This document shows positions 48,601 through 54,000 of a DNA stretch of 64,000 bases, piece after piece. The stretch lies in NCBI GenBank assembly GCA_026182355.1, contig JAPFBL010000002.1:1178001-1242000 (forward strand), given 5' to 3'. The stretch's first letter is position 1. The number at the start of each line of letters is the position of its first letter. A program made the position numbers and the translations under genes. The DNA comes from Hermatobates lingyangjiaoensis. Its lineage: Eukaryota > Arthropoda > Insecta > Hemiptera > Hermatobatidae. The notes beneath the pieces were generated by a model. That model ran no database searches. It was not told the origin of the DNA and was given only the letters and a program-made list of their open reading frames with translations.

Positions 48601-51021
48601 CTCTTGAAAAAAAAATGTTTTATAGCCATTTTTTATCCAATTTTTTATTATTTTTCAAAAGTATGTTCAGATAAGCGTTCCAATTTTGTTTCAAATTAAA
48701 GAAAACGGTTCAAGAGACAGTCATAAACAATGCGAAACACTAATTAAGATAGCGGAAATAGGTCTTGGAATTTTGTCCAATATTGAATATAAATGTTTTT
48801 GAAATAATTTACCTCATAACAATAGAACATTCATAATTACACTAAAGTTCTACTAACATTTTCATTATTATTAATTACATGCTTGCTAAACAATTTTATG
48901 ACTAAGAAGAAGTAAAAAATACAGTTTTCTATATTCCTTAGAAAAAATAAAATGATGATTTTTCTAAAAACTAAAATTACATTAATTTTTCGTTTAAAAA
49001 AGGTTGTTCAATATAAAGGCGGGTTTCATACTTTGTTAGAAAAAATATGCGTACATAAAAGCTGAGAACAACTTTTTTATTTAAAATTGTCAAAACTTTT
49101 TGATTACCATGCACGTTAAATAATTTATATAATTATTTCAAAACTACTGTGCATATTAGGTAAGTACATGTCTGCTGTAAAAATTAGACAAGAAACCCAA
49201 AGTAGATTCACATCATGAGTCAGATTGTTTGGTCATGATTTATTGATTGTCTTTAAGAAAAATGCTTCAGGCTTTCAATTTTCGACGAGTAATTATTATT
49301 AATTAACCATTAATATTAATAGTTGTTCGTGTAATACTTTTTTTTATAAAAATACCTTTTTATAAAACCATCGTTTTCCAACTATTTTTAATAAATAACT
49401 CTAAGTAATAGTTAAATAAAAAAGTAGGGTTATTAACGATGATTAGATATATACTAAGACACTTTAATATTGAAGAACCAATATTATAGTAGAGCGTGCT
49501 TAAAACATGTTGGTTCAAAATGCAGACTCACATGAAGTGATTATCTAAGCAGGATGTGCTATATGGCTAAGATAATTTTGTGAACAATTTTAATCCGACC
49601 GGCGATGTAAAGGATGTTCCTGCATTAACGTGTTTAGTTTTCAAAGTTCTTCTTATGACACAAGTGAATTGCTTAATCCAAGTTGAATAAAAGCGTATAT
49701 ACTGTTCGTTTTTTATATGAGAGACAAACATGCTTATCAACTTAATATAGATTAATTATTTCAATCTTATTACATCTAAGGAAAAAAAAGAAATACCTCG
49801 AAAGTCATCAATTAATTCTTGTTTGAGCCCTGGTCCAGCTTTCCTAAATAAATTGTGACTCACTGGACACCTCTCAGAGAATATTTCATCAGTTGAATGA
49901 ACTACTGCATCAACCCTAAGATGGGTTATATCACCTTGCCTGAAACAATCATCGAGTCGTTCCAGTAATCTTTAAAAAAAAACACTCTTTAAGGAATCTT
50001 TACTAAAAGGAATTATTTTACTTCCAGTTTTGCTTATTCTCTACATTGATTTAATACTATTTCACCTTCAGTCATATTCTTGGGTGGAAAAATTAGTTCA
50101 TTAATGATTTTTCACAATGGCTTAACTGCGATTACTTGCAATACATTTACTACATTTAAAATATGAAATGCATGACATGTAGATACTCCTAAACAATATC
50201 TCATCAAGTGTGTTCGCATCAACAAACTCTACAAATCCCAAGTCAATGTACAATTAGAAAATAGTGACAACATTTTAAAGTTATTTGGATCAACACAAGG
50301 TTGAATTTTTCTGGTGGAATATCATTGTTCTATAATTAACTGTTCAGCGTTAAAAACACATTTTCTGTAATTATGAAATGTACTATAACGCCCCCTTTTG
50401 CCACTGTAATTTTGAAAAAAAAAAAAATTCCTCGAACATCCTTATGTAAACTGCTACTTTTAGGTATAATTTCATTTTGATCTGTTAACTTCGGTCAGAA
50501 ACTTTTGGACACACACCCGCCCGCCCACACATAGACATCATCGCAAAAACGTTGAAATAGGACTTTGGGAACCTCAAAATATGTAAATCCGTTAAAATCT
50601 AGAGATCAATTTTTTTCTGATCACTATGCTTAATTATATTACAGTAAAAAAAAAGAAAAGAAAAATGATTACTGTCGTATATGATTTTTGATAAAGGTTA
50701 ATATTATTATCTTTCTTTCATCATCAGGGAGATGGTTCACTGTTTGTAACAGATCTGTTACAAACCAAAGCTGGAAGATACTTAACTAGCAATTTAGTCA
50801 AGACATTCCCAAATAACATCAGGTAGGTTAAGAGATTACCAAAAGAACAGCCTGTTGTTTACTAGAGGGTCTAGAGGAAAGGGAGTTGGTTGTTGGTAGG
50901 ACAGTTTGTAGGCAGTAGGTTGAACTGGAGATGAGGTGTTGGCCCAAGAGTTTAGGCTGGAACACTCGACAACGCTTTGGCGCTCCATCCAATGGGCCTC
51001 TTCTTCAATTACCAGCACCAT
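4550..51021 (-). CDS. GDAP2: GDAP2 orthologue, six coding exons, 3' end outside window
   Basis: Gene-level entry. Joining exons 50840-51021, 49797-49939, 47788-47920, 47596-47705, 45414-45650 and 4550-4703 gives 959 nt, 319 codons plus two bases. All introns are GT-AG and all phases match. The product is the N-terminal two thirds of ganglioside-induced differentiation-associated protein 2: a short leader, a macro (ADP-ribose-binding-like) domain at about residues 58-240, then an acidic linker. The family has a C-terminal CRAL-TRIO lipid-binding domain and is about 500 residues in vertebrates, so some 180 residues are missing, to the left of the window. Signature blocks seen are IIHTIGPKY, LGLCVINS, LPLYFPRTLKEE and PERQIRI. 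The family's exact molecular role is not settled. Oddity: the intron between 45414 and 4703 is 40.7 kb. Confidence 0.9.
5263..5553 (-). repeat. tRNA-derived SINE copy 1
   Basis: Copy of the element described at 13066-13357, diverged. The tRNA-like head (5489-5549, read on minus) keeps the A-box-like GCTCAGTGGTTAACGTAC, but the B-box region is damaged (GGTACC where the better copy has GGATCGAACC). The body contains the shared phrases GAGTCCTAAATTTTG, GTAGGGATCT and CTGACGGCTTAACG. Confidence 0.75.
5560..6750. other. AT-rich intronic DNA, nothing recognised
   Basis: No gene, RNA or repeat family could be supported in this interval. Short open frames at 5656-5841 and 5852-6070 are low-complexity. 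Confidence 0.5.
6752..7400. repeat. Foldback element, 300-bp inverted arms
   Basis: Bases 6752-7051 and 7101-7399 are inverted copies at high identity, with about 50 bp between them. The left arm opens TATAATCCTATTATCTGTAG and the right arm closes with its near-exact complement (TACAGTTAATAGGATTATA). There is no coding capacity. The layout fits a foldback or MITE-type DNA transposon. The transcript would form a long hairpin, as GDAP2 pre-mRNA reads through it. Confidence 0.85.
7401..9200. other. AT-rich intronic DNA, nothing recognised
   Basis: No gene or repeat family recognised. A short local repeat of TATAGTTTAAGAATGGTCT-type words occurs at 8470-8550. The remainder is low-complexity A/T sequence. 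Confidence 0.45.
9201..9234. repeat. (GA)n microsatellite
   Basis: Uninterrupted run of GA after a short imperfect GAGAGGGA start. Confidence 0.95.
9235..13065. other. AT-rich intronic DNA, nothing recognised
   Basis: No coding block, RNA gene or recognisable element. A small hairpin (GGATCCCTTGAAATTGAAGG type) sits at 12058-12082. Somewhat less AT-rich DNA at 9830-10290 may be old transposon sequence, but I could not identify it. Confidence 0.4.
13066..13357 (-). repeat. tRNA-derived SINE copy 2 (best copy)
   Basis: Read on the minus strand, the element starts with a tRNA-like head at 13357-13285. It has a complementary acceptor stem (GGCCAGG with CCTGGCC), an A-box TAGCTCAGTGGTTA and a B-box GGTTCGATCC. 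These are the two internal RNA polymerase III promoter boxes. A body of about 200 bp follows, shared with copies at 5263, 17095 and 20961, ending in AT-rich sequence after GGTTTAAACAATAAA. The order tRNA head, unrelated body, AT-rich tail and several dispersed copies is the definition of a tRNA-derived SINE. The anticodon arm is not convincing, so it is not a functional tRNA gene. Confidence 0.85.
13360..16390. other. AT-rich intronic DNA, nothing recognised
   Basis: Contains a short run of about five AAATG units near 14071-14092. The 76-codon frame at 13587-13817 has a less AT-rich start but matches no family I recognise and lacks splice-site support. Confidence 0.4.
16395..16690. repeat. 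Diverged tandem repeat, unit about 125 bp, about 2.5 copies
   Basis: The order 'TTTTGACG or ATTGACAC, ACATTACA-type word, GGTTTTTTTACTTTTTACCAT, TAGTTA.TGATCA' repeats at about 16395, 16492 and 16597. The copies differ by many substitutions, so the array is old. No coding capacity. Confidence 0.6.
17095..17215 (-). repeat. tRNA-derived SINE copy 3, body only
   Basis: Shares with the other copies the phrases GTGTCCTAAATTTT, CTCAAGTGTATTTAGAGTAG and CGACGGCTTAAC. It stops before the tRNA-like head. Sequence just to the left (16990-17090, ending ATTGGGTGTCC) corresponds to the tail region also seen in the copy at 20961, so the true extent may start near 16965. Confidence 0.65.
17216..18630. other. 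AT-rich intronic DNA, nothing recognised
   Basis: No supported gene, RNA or repeat family. Confidence 0.45.
18640..19010. mobile_element. Possible hAT-type non-autonomous element
   Basis: The right end reads, on the minus strand, CAGGGGTTCTCAATCTTCC, which resembles the terminal inverted repeat of many hAT transposons. The left part contains AGGGGTG words and a GTATTGCA segment that recurs inverted (GCAATACA/TATTGCAT). I could not find a clean left terminus or a target-site duplication, so the call is tentative. Confidence 0.35.
19060..19118. repeat. (AC)n(AT)n compound microsatellite
   Basis: About 13 AC units run directly into about 16 AT units. Confidence 0.95.
19486..19760. mobile_element. 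Possible pogo/Tigger-like terminal sequence
   Basis: GGCACCTTAGTTCTCGACC followed by TAATTCGTTCCAGAA resembles the termini of pogo/Tigger-type DNA elements, which begin with CAGTGGTACCTCG and TTCTCGAAC-like words. More TTCTCGA, TTCGAAC and TTCGAGTT words follow to 19745. No transposase is readable. Confidence 0.45.
19850..20115 (-). pseudogene. Dead mariner transposase C-terminus
   Basis: On the minus strand, 20037-19978 reads QFELFRHPLCPPDLNPSKDS, matching the mariner block ELLPHPPYSPDLAPSDF that carries the last catalytic acid. Just upstream (about 20105-20075) a second frame gives WFHQGNA, matching the family's FHQDNA block with its second acid altered. Downstream pieces ending GGYVQ match the family's C-terminus. 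Frames shift repeatedly and stops interrupt, so the gene is not functional. The 73-codon plus-strand frame at 20233-20454 lies next to it and is not a gene. Confidence 0.75.
20120..20940. other. AT-rich intronic DNA
   Basis: The first 200 bp may be an eroded upstream part of the neighbouring mariner copy. Nothing else is recognised. Confidence 0.4.
20961..21085. repeat. (TTAGG)4 plus SINE-like fragment
   Basis: Four copies of the arthropod telomere unit (AGGTT phase) lead directly into GCAGTGGCAGTCTCACAAG, CACTTAGGCCGAACATGG, and then CATTGGGAATCCTAAATTTTG, which is the distal end of the SINE body. At 61288-61325 three AGGTT units are again followed by ACAGTGGCCGTC, so the pentamers belong to a dispersed element rather than to a chromosome end. 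Confidence 0.7.
21086..21525. other. AT-rich intronic DNA, nothing recognised
   Basis: No supported feature. Confidence 0.45.
21530..21715 (-). repeat. Interspersed element, family A
   Basis: Starts with a GTAGTGCAATCAG...TATGTGGTATTTACTC phrase that recurs at 33490-33545 (inverted) and 35125-35155, then GGTAAAAAGCTAATGAAA and GTCTCCACATAT, shared with 33300-33335. On the minus strand it contains CTGAGGA, a GAACAC/GTGTTC hairpin and GAAACGCG (21645-21617). No coding capacity. Confidence 0.7.
21716..22465. other. AT-rich intronic DNA, nothing recognised
   Basis: No supported feature. Confidence 0.45.
22470..25060. repeat. Cluster of short (TA)n-flanked elements
   Basis: Several units with short TA tracts, each without coding capacity. 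At 23340-23510 a family D unit carries, on the minus strand, CTGATGA, a GAAC-TTCG-GTTC hairpin and GAAA (23423-23400). At 23760-23870 a family C unit carries CTGACGA, an ACCG/CGGT hairpin and GAAA (23795-23823). At 23920-24030 lies a family B copy. TA tracts occur at 22472-22496 and 22686-22700, and a GT-rich tract at 23870-23905. Confidence 0.6.
25065..25255 (-). repeat. Family G element half, ends in (TA)n
   Basis: On the minus strand it reads CTCCTGAAGACGG, then CCCGAAAATTTGAG and TTGTAAGTGTG (25198 to about 25160), the same order as the palindromes at 25391-25643, 26901-27575 and 61964-62870. It appears as a single arm next to a (TA)14 tract at 25224-25251. The 61-codon plus-strand frame over it is a repeat shadow. 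Confidence 0.6.
25275..25337. repeat. (TA)n(TG)n microsatellite
   Basis: TA units with one AAACA interruption, then TG units. Confidence 0.95.
25391..25643. repeat. Palindromic element, family G, about 120-bp arms
   Basis: Bases 25391-25512 and 25519-25643 are imperfect inverted copies. Reading outward from the centre, each arm gives GTGTTTCCGG, CTTTTCTCCTGAA, an ATCC/GGAT hairpin (25436-25457 minus; 25565-25585 plus) and TTTGTAAGTGTG. In the right arm the GAAA after the hairpin has become CAAAAA. No coding capacity. Confidence 0.8.
25650..26600. other. Intronic DNA with eroded element pieces
   Basis: AT-rich. A degraded module (CCTGATAAAG...GCCAAAATTTG) occurs at 26487-26515. The 61-codon minus frame at 25881-26066 matches nothing I recognise. 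Confidence 0.4.
26600..26900. repeat. Family G and family C element halves around (TA)n
   Basis: At 26580-26670 the plus strand reads CTCTCCTGATGACGGTTCAA then TTAGAGACAGTAAGTGTG (family G, full CTGATGA form, GAAA eroded). After a (TA)12 tract at 26703-26727, a family C arm lies on minus at 26799-26772 (CTGACGA, hairpin, TTAAAGATCTTAG). Confidence 0.65.
26901..27575. repeat. Palindromic element, family G, diverged
   Basis: The left arm (26901-27170) and right arm (27360-27575) are inverted relatives: TTAGGAAATATAAATAATAAAA on the left matches the complement of TTTTATTATTTATATTTCC on the right. Both carry the module reading outward. On the left it is CTGAAGA, GGTT/AACC, GAAA (minus 26979-26959). 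On the right the CTGAAGA part is lost but TTCAACCGAAAATTAGAGAC remains (27522-27542). The centre is an A/T-only low-complexity run of TTA and TAA words. Open frames here are shadows of the repeat. Confidence 0.7.
27625..27656. repeat. (AT)n microsatellite
   Basis: Uninterrupted AT units. Confidence 0.95.
27693..27853. repeat. Palindromic element, family C, about 72-bp arms
   Basis: 27693-27764 and 27781-27853 are inverted copies. Each reads outward GACGAAGACCGCTTGTTACG then GTTGAAAGAT. The left arm keeps the whole CTCTGACGA (minus 27762-27734). Same unit as 23760-23870. Confidence 0.85.
27880..28020 (-). repeat. Interspersed element, family B, copy 2
   Basis: Shares GACCGAGAAGTAGAAACAAA, TTTATCAGGATT and TCAAATTAAACTCTCA with 2530-2610. 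On the minus strand the hairpin is followed by GAAACGTCG. Confidence 0.65.
28025..28765. other. AT-rich intronic DNA, nothing recognised
   Basis: Open frames of 69-74 codons on either strand are low-complexity. Confidence 0.45.
28770..28990. other. G+C-rich island of unknown origin
   Basis: About 220 bp with a composition unlike the surrounding DNA (words such as GGCGGGCAGG, CGACGGACGGCTGGC, GGACGACGGGC). I see no open frame or splice sites of note. It may be a transposon fragment or an internal regulatory island. Confidence 0.4.
28991..33290. other. AT-rich intronic DNA, nothing recognised
   Basis: A less AT-rich patch at 30880-31090 has no identifiable content. No gene or repeat family is supported. 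Confidence 0.4.
33295..33545. repeat. Foldback-like pair of family A ends
   Basis: Left end GGTAAAAATCTAATGAAATA with GTCTCCACATATAGAAATTT is repeated inverted at 33465-33510 (AAATTTCTATATGTGGAGAC, TTTCATTAGCTTTTTATCC). A module lies between them on the minus strand (33388-33358: CTGAAGA, GAACA/TGTTC, GAAACGG). Similar to 21530-21715. Confidence 0.7.
33546..34370. other. AT-rich DNA with a 119-codon minus frame of unknown meaning
   Basis: The minus frame at 33996-34355 is the longest open frame outside the exons and the BTB gene. It shows no known motif, no family resemblance and no splice context. It immediately precedes a LINE fragment and may be antisense to eroded element DNA. Confidence 0.4.
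34380..34760 (+). mobile_element. LINE RNase H-region fragment
   Basis: At 34582-34661 the plus strand reads RQAASRQDDIPQYTRLPL followed by SAVLRRIQ. This matches the segment after the 'ADxLAKxAA' end of the RNase H domain of jockey/R1-type LINEs, with its RLPLSAV-type linker. Frames break on both sides, so it is dead. This copy lies on the strand opposite to the LINE pieces at 3480 and 46360. Confidence 0.6.
34761..36880. other. AT-rich intronic DNA with short local repeats
   Basis: At 35512-35605 a phrase AAAACATGCATGGGTAATTAAA is present twice about 70 bp apart (second copy ACACGCATGGG). Small hairpins lie at 35257-35315 (AAAAAGCCATTT/AAATGGCTTTTT). A family A end occurs at 35125-35155. 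No gene. Confidence 0.45.
38105..38580 (+). mobile_element. Helitron-associated non-coding region with 147-bp tandem duplication
   Basis: Opens with ATGATTTTGTCTGT and CGGTTTGTCTGTTTGTCCGC, phrases typical of arthropod Helitron-like repeats. A unit starting TTTGTCACAAGTAAACTCAG occurs at 38244 and again at 38391 with moderate divergence. It lies directly upstream of the helicase remnant and in the same orientation. Confidence 0.6.
38600..39345 (+). pseudogene. Helitron PIF1-like helicase remnant (C-terminal part)
   Basis: The plus strand carries, in shifting frames, the ordered C-terminal blocks of the Helitron Rep/helicase. The first is FPRVEDVL with CKRAIL (38657-38720). Next come INKQVLTLYHTEERTYKSV and EEAVHYLIEFLDSE (38750-38870), then SPGLPAHE followed by a stop and KLKVGAPIML (38875-38930). 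The last is SHGQL, a stop, FTCSIVRGFNCLFFYEPEG and ANVAYTEAFV with a final stop (39230-39344). The conserved LKVGAPIML and SHGQLYVA.SRVRG blocks are diagnostic of rolling-circle Helitrons. Several stops and frameshifts show it is dead. The 93-codon minus frame at 38842-39123 is antisense to it. Confidence 0.85.
39346..40334. other. AT-rich loop DNA, nothing recognised
   Basis: Remainder of the loop of the long inverted repeat. Small hairpin at 39345-39420 (TACTAATAATGGTATTTT/TATAGTATTAGTAC). No gene. Confidence 0.45.
41365..42049. other. Intronic DNA, possibly more of the adjacent LINE
   Basis: Slightly less AT-rich around 41600-41830. On the minus strand this would lie downstream of the gag-like knuckles at 42182-42285, where a LINE endonuclease would be expected, but I could not read convincing motifs. 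Confidence 0.35.
42050..42450 (-). pseudogene. LINE ORF1 (gag-like) zinc-knuckle remnant
   Basis: On the minus strand, 42285-42182 reads RCYKYCKFGQCARNC then a short gap and VCPLCSRNHNIMYC. The second half is an intact CX2CX3HX4C knuckle. The first half keeps the KFGxxARNC context but its second Cys and its His are replaced, so it is damaged. Paired knuckles in this spacing are typical of ORF1 of jockey/CR1-like LINEs, where they bind nucleic acid. Upstream sequence reads KRCRVAKQGS-type residues, and the frame is lost within about 100 codons. Confidence 0.65.
42451..45300. other. AT-rich intronic DNA, nothing recognised
   Basis: Open frames at 43077-43280 (minus), 44294-44584 (plus) and 44651-44851 (minus) show no family resemblance. 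A phrase ACCAATCCTAATTGT.GGA with GATTAGCTTAAAAAAGTTTTTGA occurs twice, at 43882-43940 and 44221-44272. Confidence 0.4.
45414..45650 (-). CDS. GDAP2: GDAP2 exon 5 (end of macro domain)
   Basis: 237-nt exon with acceptor TTTTTCAG before 45650 and donor TCTCAG|GTGATA. It completes the Arg codon started in exon 4 and reads TIRRFLESGFQYPNQIVLTV, then LLPLYFPRTLKEE, then HPERQIRIIDNPQHVS. The YFPRTLKEE and PERQIRI blocks are nearly identical to vertebrate GDAP2 and make the assignment secure. It ends in phase 1. The frame reads on past the donor for 14 codons to a stop, which is simply intron. Confidence 0.93.
46108..46190. mobile_element. Tigger/pogo-like element terminus
   Basis: CAGTAATCCCTCACTTTTCG, then CGGATAATGGAGACCGAAG and ACACCCGCGAAAAGCG, then AAAATCCGCGAATAATGGA. 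The CAGT(A)ATCCCTCAC...CGCG.A.AATCCGCG layout is that of Tigger/pogo terminal inverted repeats. I found no matching opposite end, so it is a partial copy. Confidence 0.6.
46360..46925 (-). pseudogene. LINE RNase H domain remnant
   Basis: On the minus strand, 46872-46833 reads WVPGHAGVEGNE, the RNase H block that contributes a catalytic-site neighbourhood in jockey/R1-type LINEs. Downstream comes the linker and then RILTGFLTGHCKLNDHLRKM and ISNDGLC (about 46590-46510), the conserved tail after RNase H. The frame shifts after VEGNE and again in the cysteine-rich end. A sister copy is at 3480-4165. It inserted in GDAP2 intron 4 in the gene's orientation. Confidence 0.8.
46938..47228. repeat. Short inverted-repeat element, 20-bp ends
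   Basis: TATTACTAGTCGACATGTTT at 46939-46958 recurs inverted at 47210-47229 (AAACATGTCGACTAGTAATA). Inside the left end, on the minus strand, TGATGA, an imperfect AATG/CATT hairpin and GAAACATG follow one another (46981-46952). This is a MITE-like unit with no coding capacity. Confidence 0.7.
47596..47705 (-). CDS. GDAP2: GDAP2 exon 4
   Basis: 110-nt exon with acceptor ATTTTTTAG and donor TTTAC|GTAAGT. Reads NVLQKAYEMKISTLGLCVIN, then SVRRNYPPDEGAHVAL. This matches the vertebrate NVLQLAKE...GFCVINSAKRGYP...THIALR segment of the macro domain. Phase 2 in, phase 1 out, consistent with both neighbours. Confidence 0.95.
47788..47920 (-). CDS. GDAP2: GDAP2 exon 3
   Basis: 133-nt exon with acceptor TTTCTACAG and donor TATAG|GTAACT. 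Reads DCRTEDVIVTSGYRLPSRYI, then IHTIGPKYNPKFQNAADIAL and HNCYR. The RxIIHTVGPKY block is the macro-domain core signature. The following intron (47706-47787) is only 82 bp. Confidence 0.95.
47921..49796 (-). other. GDAP2 intron 2, 1.9 kb
   Basis: AT-rich. Contains a purine-rich GA repeat at 48228-48300. Nothing else recognised. Confidence 0.8.
48228..48300. repeat. Imperfect (GA)n purine tract
   Basis: About 18 GA units with one AGG interruption, followed by a degenerate GGGATAGAGGGAGAAAGG purine run. Confidence 0.95.
49797..49939 (-). CDS. GDAP2: GDAP2 exon 2 (start of macro domain)
   Basis: 143-nt exon with acceptor TTGTTTCAG and donor TTTCGAG|GTATTT. The first base completes the Trp codon begun in exon 1. 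It then reads QGDITHLRVDAVVHSTDEIF, then SERCPVSHNLFRKAGPGLKQ and ELIDDFR. The family has WKGDVALLNCTAIVNTSNES here. In typical macro domains the loop is VNAAN. This protein has VHSTDE, so the Asn positions linked to catalysis in active macro hydrolases are replaced, as is partly true of GDAP2 in general. Confidence 0.95.
50480..50625. repeat. Dispersed repeat shared with the long inverted repeat arms
   Basis: ACACATAGACATCATCGCAA, then CTTTGGGAACCTCAAAATAT and AAAATCTAGAGATC match the order seen at 40335-40420 and, inverted, at 37755-37835. It shows that the arm-end sequence also exists as a separate repeat. It lies within GDAP2 intron 1. Confidence 0.6.
50739..50760. repeat. 22-bp perfect palindrome
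   Basis: TTTGTAACAGA followed by its exact complement TCTGTTACAAA, in GDAP2 intron 1. No associated feature identified. Confidence 0.9.
50840..51021 (-). CDS. GDAP2: GDAP2 exon 1 (first coding exon)
   Basis: Reads from ATG at 51021, or from a second ATG at 50988, to the donor TTTTG|GTAATC at 50840. The C-terminal part SSLNSWANTSS and PFPLDPLVNNRLFFW matches the vertebrate start, which has TLPSWGDS and ends NGKVVLW at the same codon. The phase-2 TG joins G of exon 2 to make the shared Trp. The first ATG follows an in-frame TGA (51046-51048) and has a G at -3. The ATG at 50988 (MERQSVVE) gives a leader length closer to the vertebrate protein. I list the upstream one and consider both possible. 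A likely acceptor (TTGTCCCAG, 51053) suggests a further non-coding exon upstream. Confidence 0.85.
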
Positions 51022-51059
51022 CCCACCACCCCTAAACACAGTTCAACTCACCCTGGGAC

Positions 51060-54000
51060 AATACAAAAATAATATTCAACAACTTATCTGAAAACCACTC
51101 CACTCAAATCAAGTTGCAAATTCCAAGGAGAAATCACCAATAGTTTTATTAACTAGTGCTCCTTAACTCAATAATTATCAATGACTCCTAAGAAAGGTTC
51201 TTTTGTATTAAATTTTCTTCTCAATAAATGTTAACCAGTAATGTATAATGTTCATAAAACTTCATAACGACAAACTAACTAACTATTACACTCATAACAT
51301 ATATAAAGAAAAATAATTATAGAACTAAAAGCTAGTATGAATTTTCTTGATACTAATTACATCGGTCTATCTAAAGGGTGGTAGTTTGCTATTAATCACA
51401 GACAAAGCTGGGTTTATTAAAAAATAATTTATTAATATTTTGTATTATTACTTTTAAATGAATTAATGCATAAGTGTCGATTCAATAAGTATCTGACAAA
51501 AAAAAATATGACACTCTTATGGTCATTGTTATAAAAACTAACACTACCGGAATAAATTTAAAACCAAAATTGTGTATATTATTAAATTATAGAATTACTG
51601 TACATCAATTGTTGAATTTCCTGTCAGAGACAAATAACTAGCATTTCTACTCGAGAAGGATAAATGTAAGAAATATAAAATACATTGAGTAGACACATTT
51701 AAAAATACAAAACAATACGAAATCAGTACTTCAATAAGTCAGAATTTCAATAATAAATGGATCTGATTGTATCATTTCCTCCCAGAAATTGACAAGATTC
51801 AATTATACAAAACATTCCATATCACACATTTGGAGTGGAGATTATATAATTGAAAATGAGTGTATAATACCAAATAAAATAAAACATTTGTTCAAGTACA
51901 GTAAACTTTAATACTGAAGTTATAATGGGCACATGTTCTAGAACGGAATGAAACAATAGCGAAATTAATTGTTTTTTTTCCATGGTACTTCATAGTCATT
52001 AGACAGATATGTAAGCAGCCTAAGAGCAGTTACAAAATGGATTAACAGTAAAACACTGGAATGCAATACACAAAAAAAATTAGACAAATCAGAACATACC
52101 GATAGGTGTAATGCCACAATTATTTCTTCTGGAAAACTTTTATTTCCAGTAGTAACTAAAATTCATGAAATAAACAGTTCAGATATATAGCATAAATGAA
52201 CCACACAATGGAAATATTTATAACATTACAACCAATTACGTTCTGTTTCAGGTGAAGTACCAATAATCATTTAATAATCGTAAAGATATTTTAAAATGTA
52301 TACAGAAAAAGTCTTGAAAACCAATAAGTTTTACAGGAATATCAAGTCTATAAAAACAAAAAAGAAAACGAGAACTGAAATAACGATTCACAGAATTAAA
52401 CAGAATAGTCCCCGTATTATCAATCTATATTATAAATAAGTAAAACGATGAATATGCAAATGAGGTTATTTATGATATTCGTTTTAATACCATTATAATT
52501 TGACCAGTACAAGTTAATGCAATTTACCTTTTATAAGGTAACGGCTAACATCAGAACAAATTAAATAAGTATTCAGACAAATTTACAATGGAAACCATAA
52601 ATCCCAGAGATAATATGTATACTTAAGGAACACTTCTATGAACCAACAATAACTGATAAGAGATATGATAAGTTAGTTTAACCAATACAACAGAACATAT
52701 TTTAAAACAACTTATAATCAATAATATGCGATACCAAATGACTTCCTCCATATAACGTAGCACAAAGAATATAACAACATAAATAGAATTTCTAATAAAA
52801 CTTACCTCAAACAATCCCTACCAACCCTAAATGAGCACTATCTAAAAAAAAACTACACTGCAACCTCAACCACCAAACCTTCAGCATCTCCGTATCAATT
52901 TTCGTACAAGTCAGCATTTCATTGAAAATTTAAAATATGCATAAATTCAAAAAATGTATCAAATAAGAACATTTGTACAAATGTAAAAAAAAATAATTCA
53001 GAAATAGATAATTTTTGAATTACCGAACTTTTAATTGGAATAATTTATAGTATATTTATTTAGTTTATTATATCCATTCCAATAGACAAGTGTCTGAAAT
53101 TTAAACATTTAAAAAATAAGTACCCTCATAGGTGTTATATTTTCTTTCAGACTGAGATAATATTTTGAATATAGCTGATTTTGATGGGGTGAAAGCAAAA
53201 TTATGGAAATAGAAAGAGCTATAAATCAAGTACTAAATAATGTTTAAAAAGATATTTTAACCGCTGTTTTAAATCAGCATTTGAAGAAAAGCTTATTTAA
53301 GATAATTAAATCAATAAAAATAAAACTCAATCTTCATAACAAAAACAACGCGTTTTTGAAAACTCCCATGGCCTATCATTTTTAAGACTTGGCAAAAAGT
53401 AAACTTACAATTCATGATCAGGTTCTGCAACACGTGTATATACATACATACAATGTGCAGTGTATTTTAAAACTTATGGTAATAAGATGTATATTTTAAA
53501 AACACCATATGTTGAACTGACACACAGCAATATTACGAACTTCCCAACATTTGATTTCACTTACGTGAATTCATGTTTATTATATATGCTATCCACGCTT
53601 TAATATGATATTATATTCATATTTAATTTAATATGAAAATGAATTCACAAACTACAGTAAGGAATCGTAAATGCAAAATATGATATGCCCCATTTCAGAA
53701 AGGGATATTTTCATGAAATCATGTCACATATCATGTGAATGATAAACTTCACAACTGACAATCAGTAAGGGTGACTGGCGAACTAATTTGCTTTTAAGAT
53801 CTTCCTATATATTTCTTACCGTGGTTTTGACAGATATTTGAACAAACCAAAAAGGACACCAAGCATTCAATACCAAGGCAGTTAAAAATAAGTGGTATGA
53901 AGAACCAGCATCAGGAGATACTGCTTTAAAAAAAGGATTAAAAATGACATTTTAGAGATCCCTTCAAAAGAGTGGAGACTGGCACATAATGAGAACTCAT

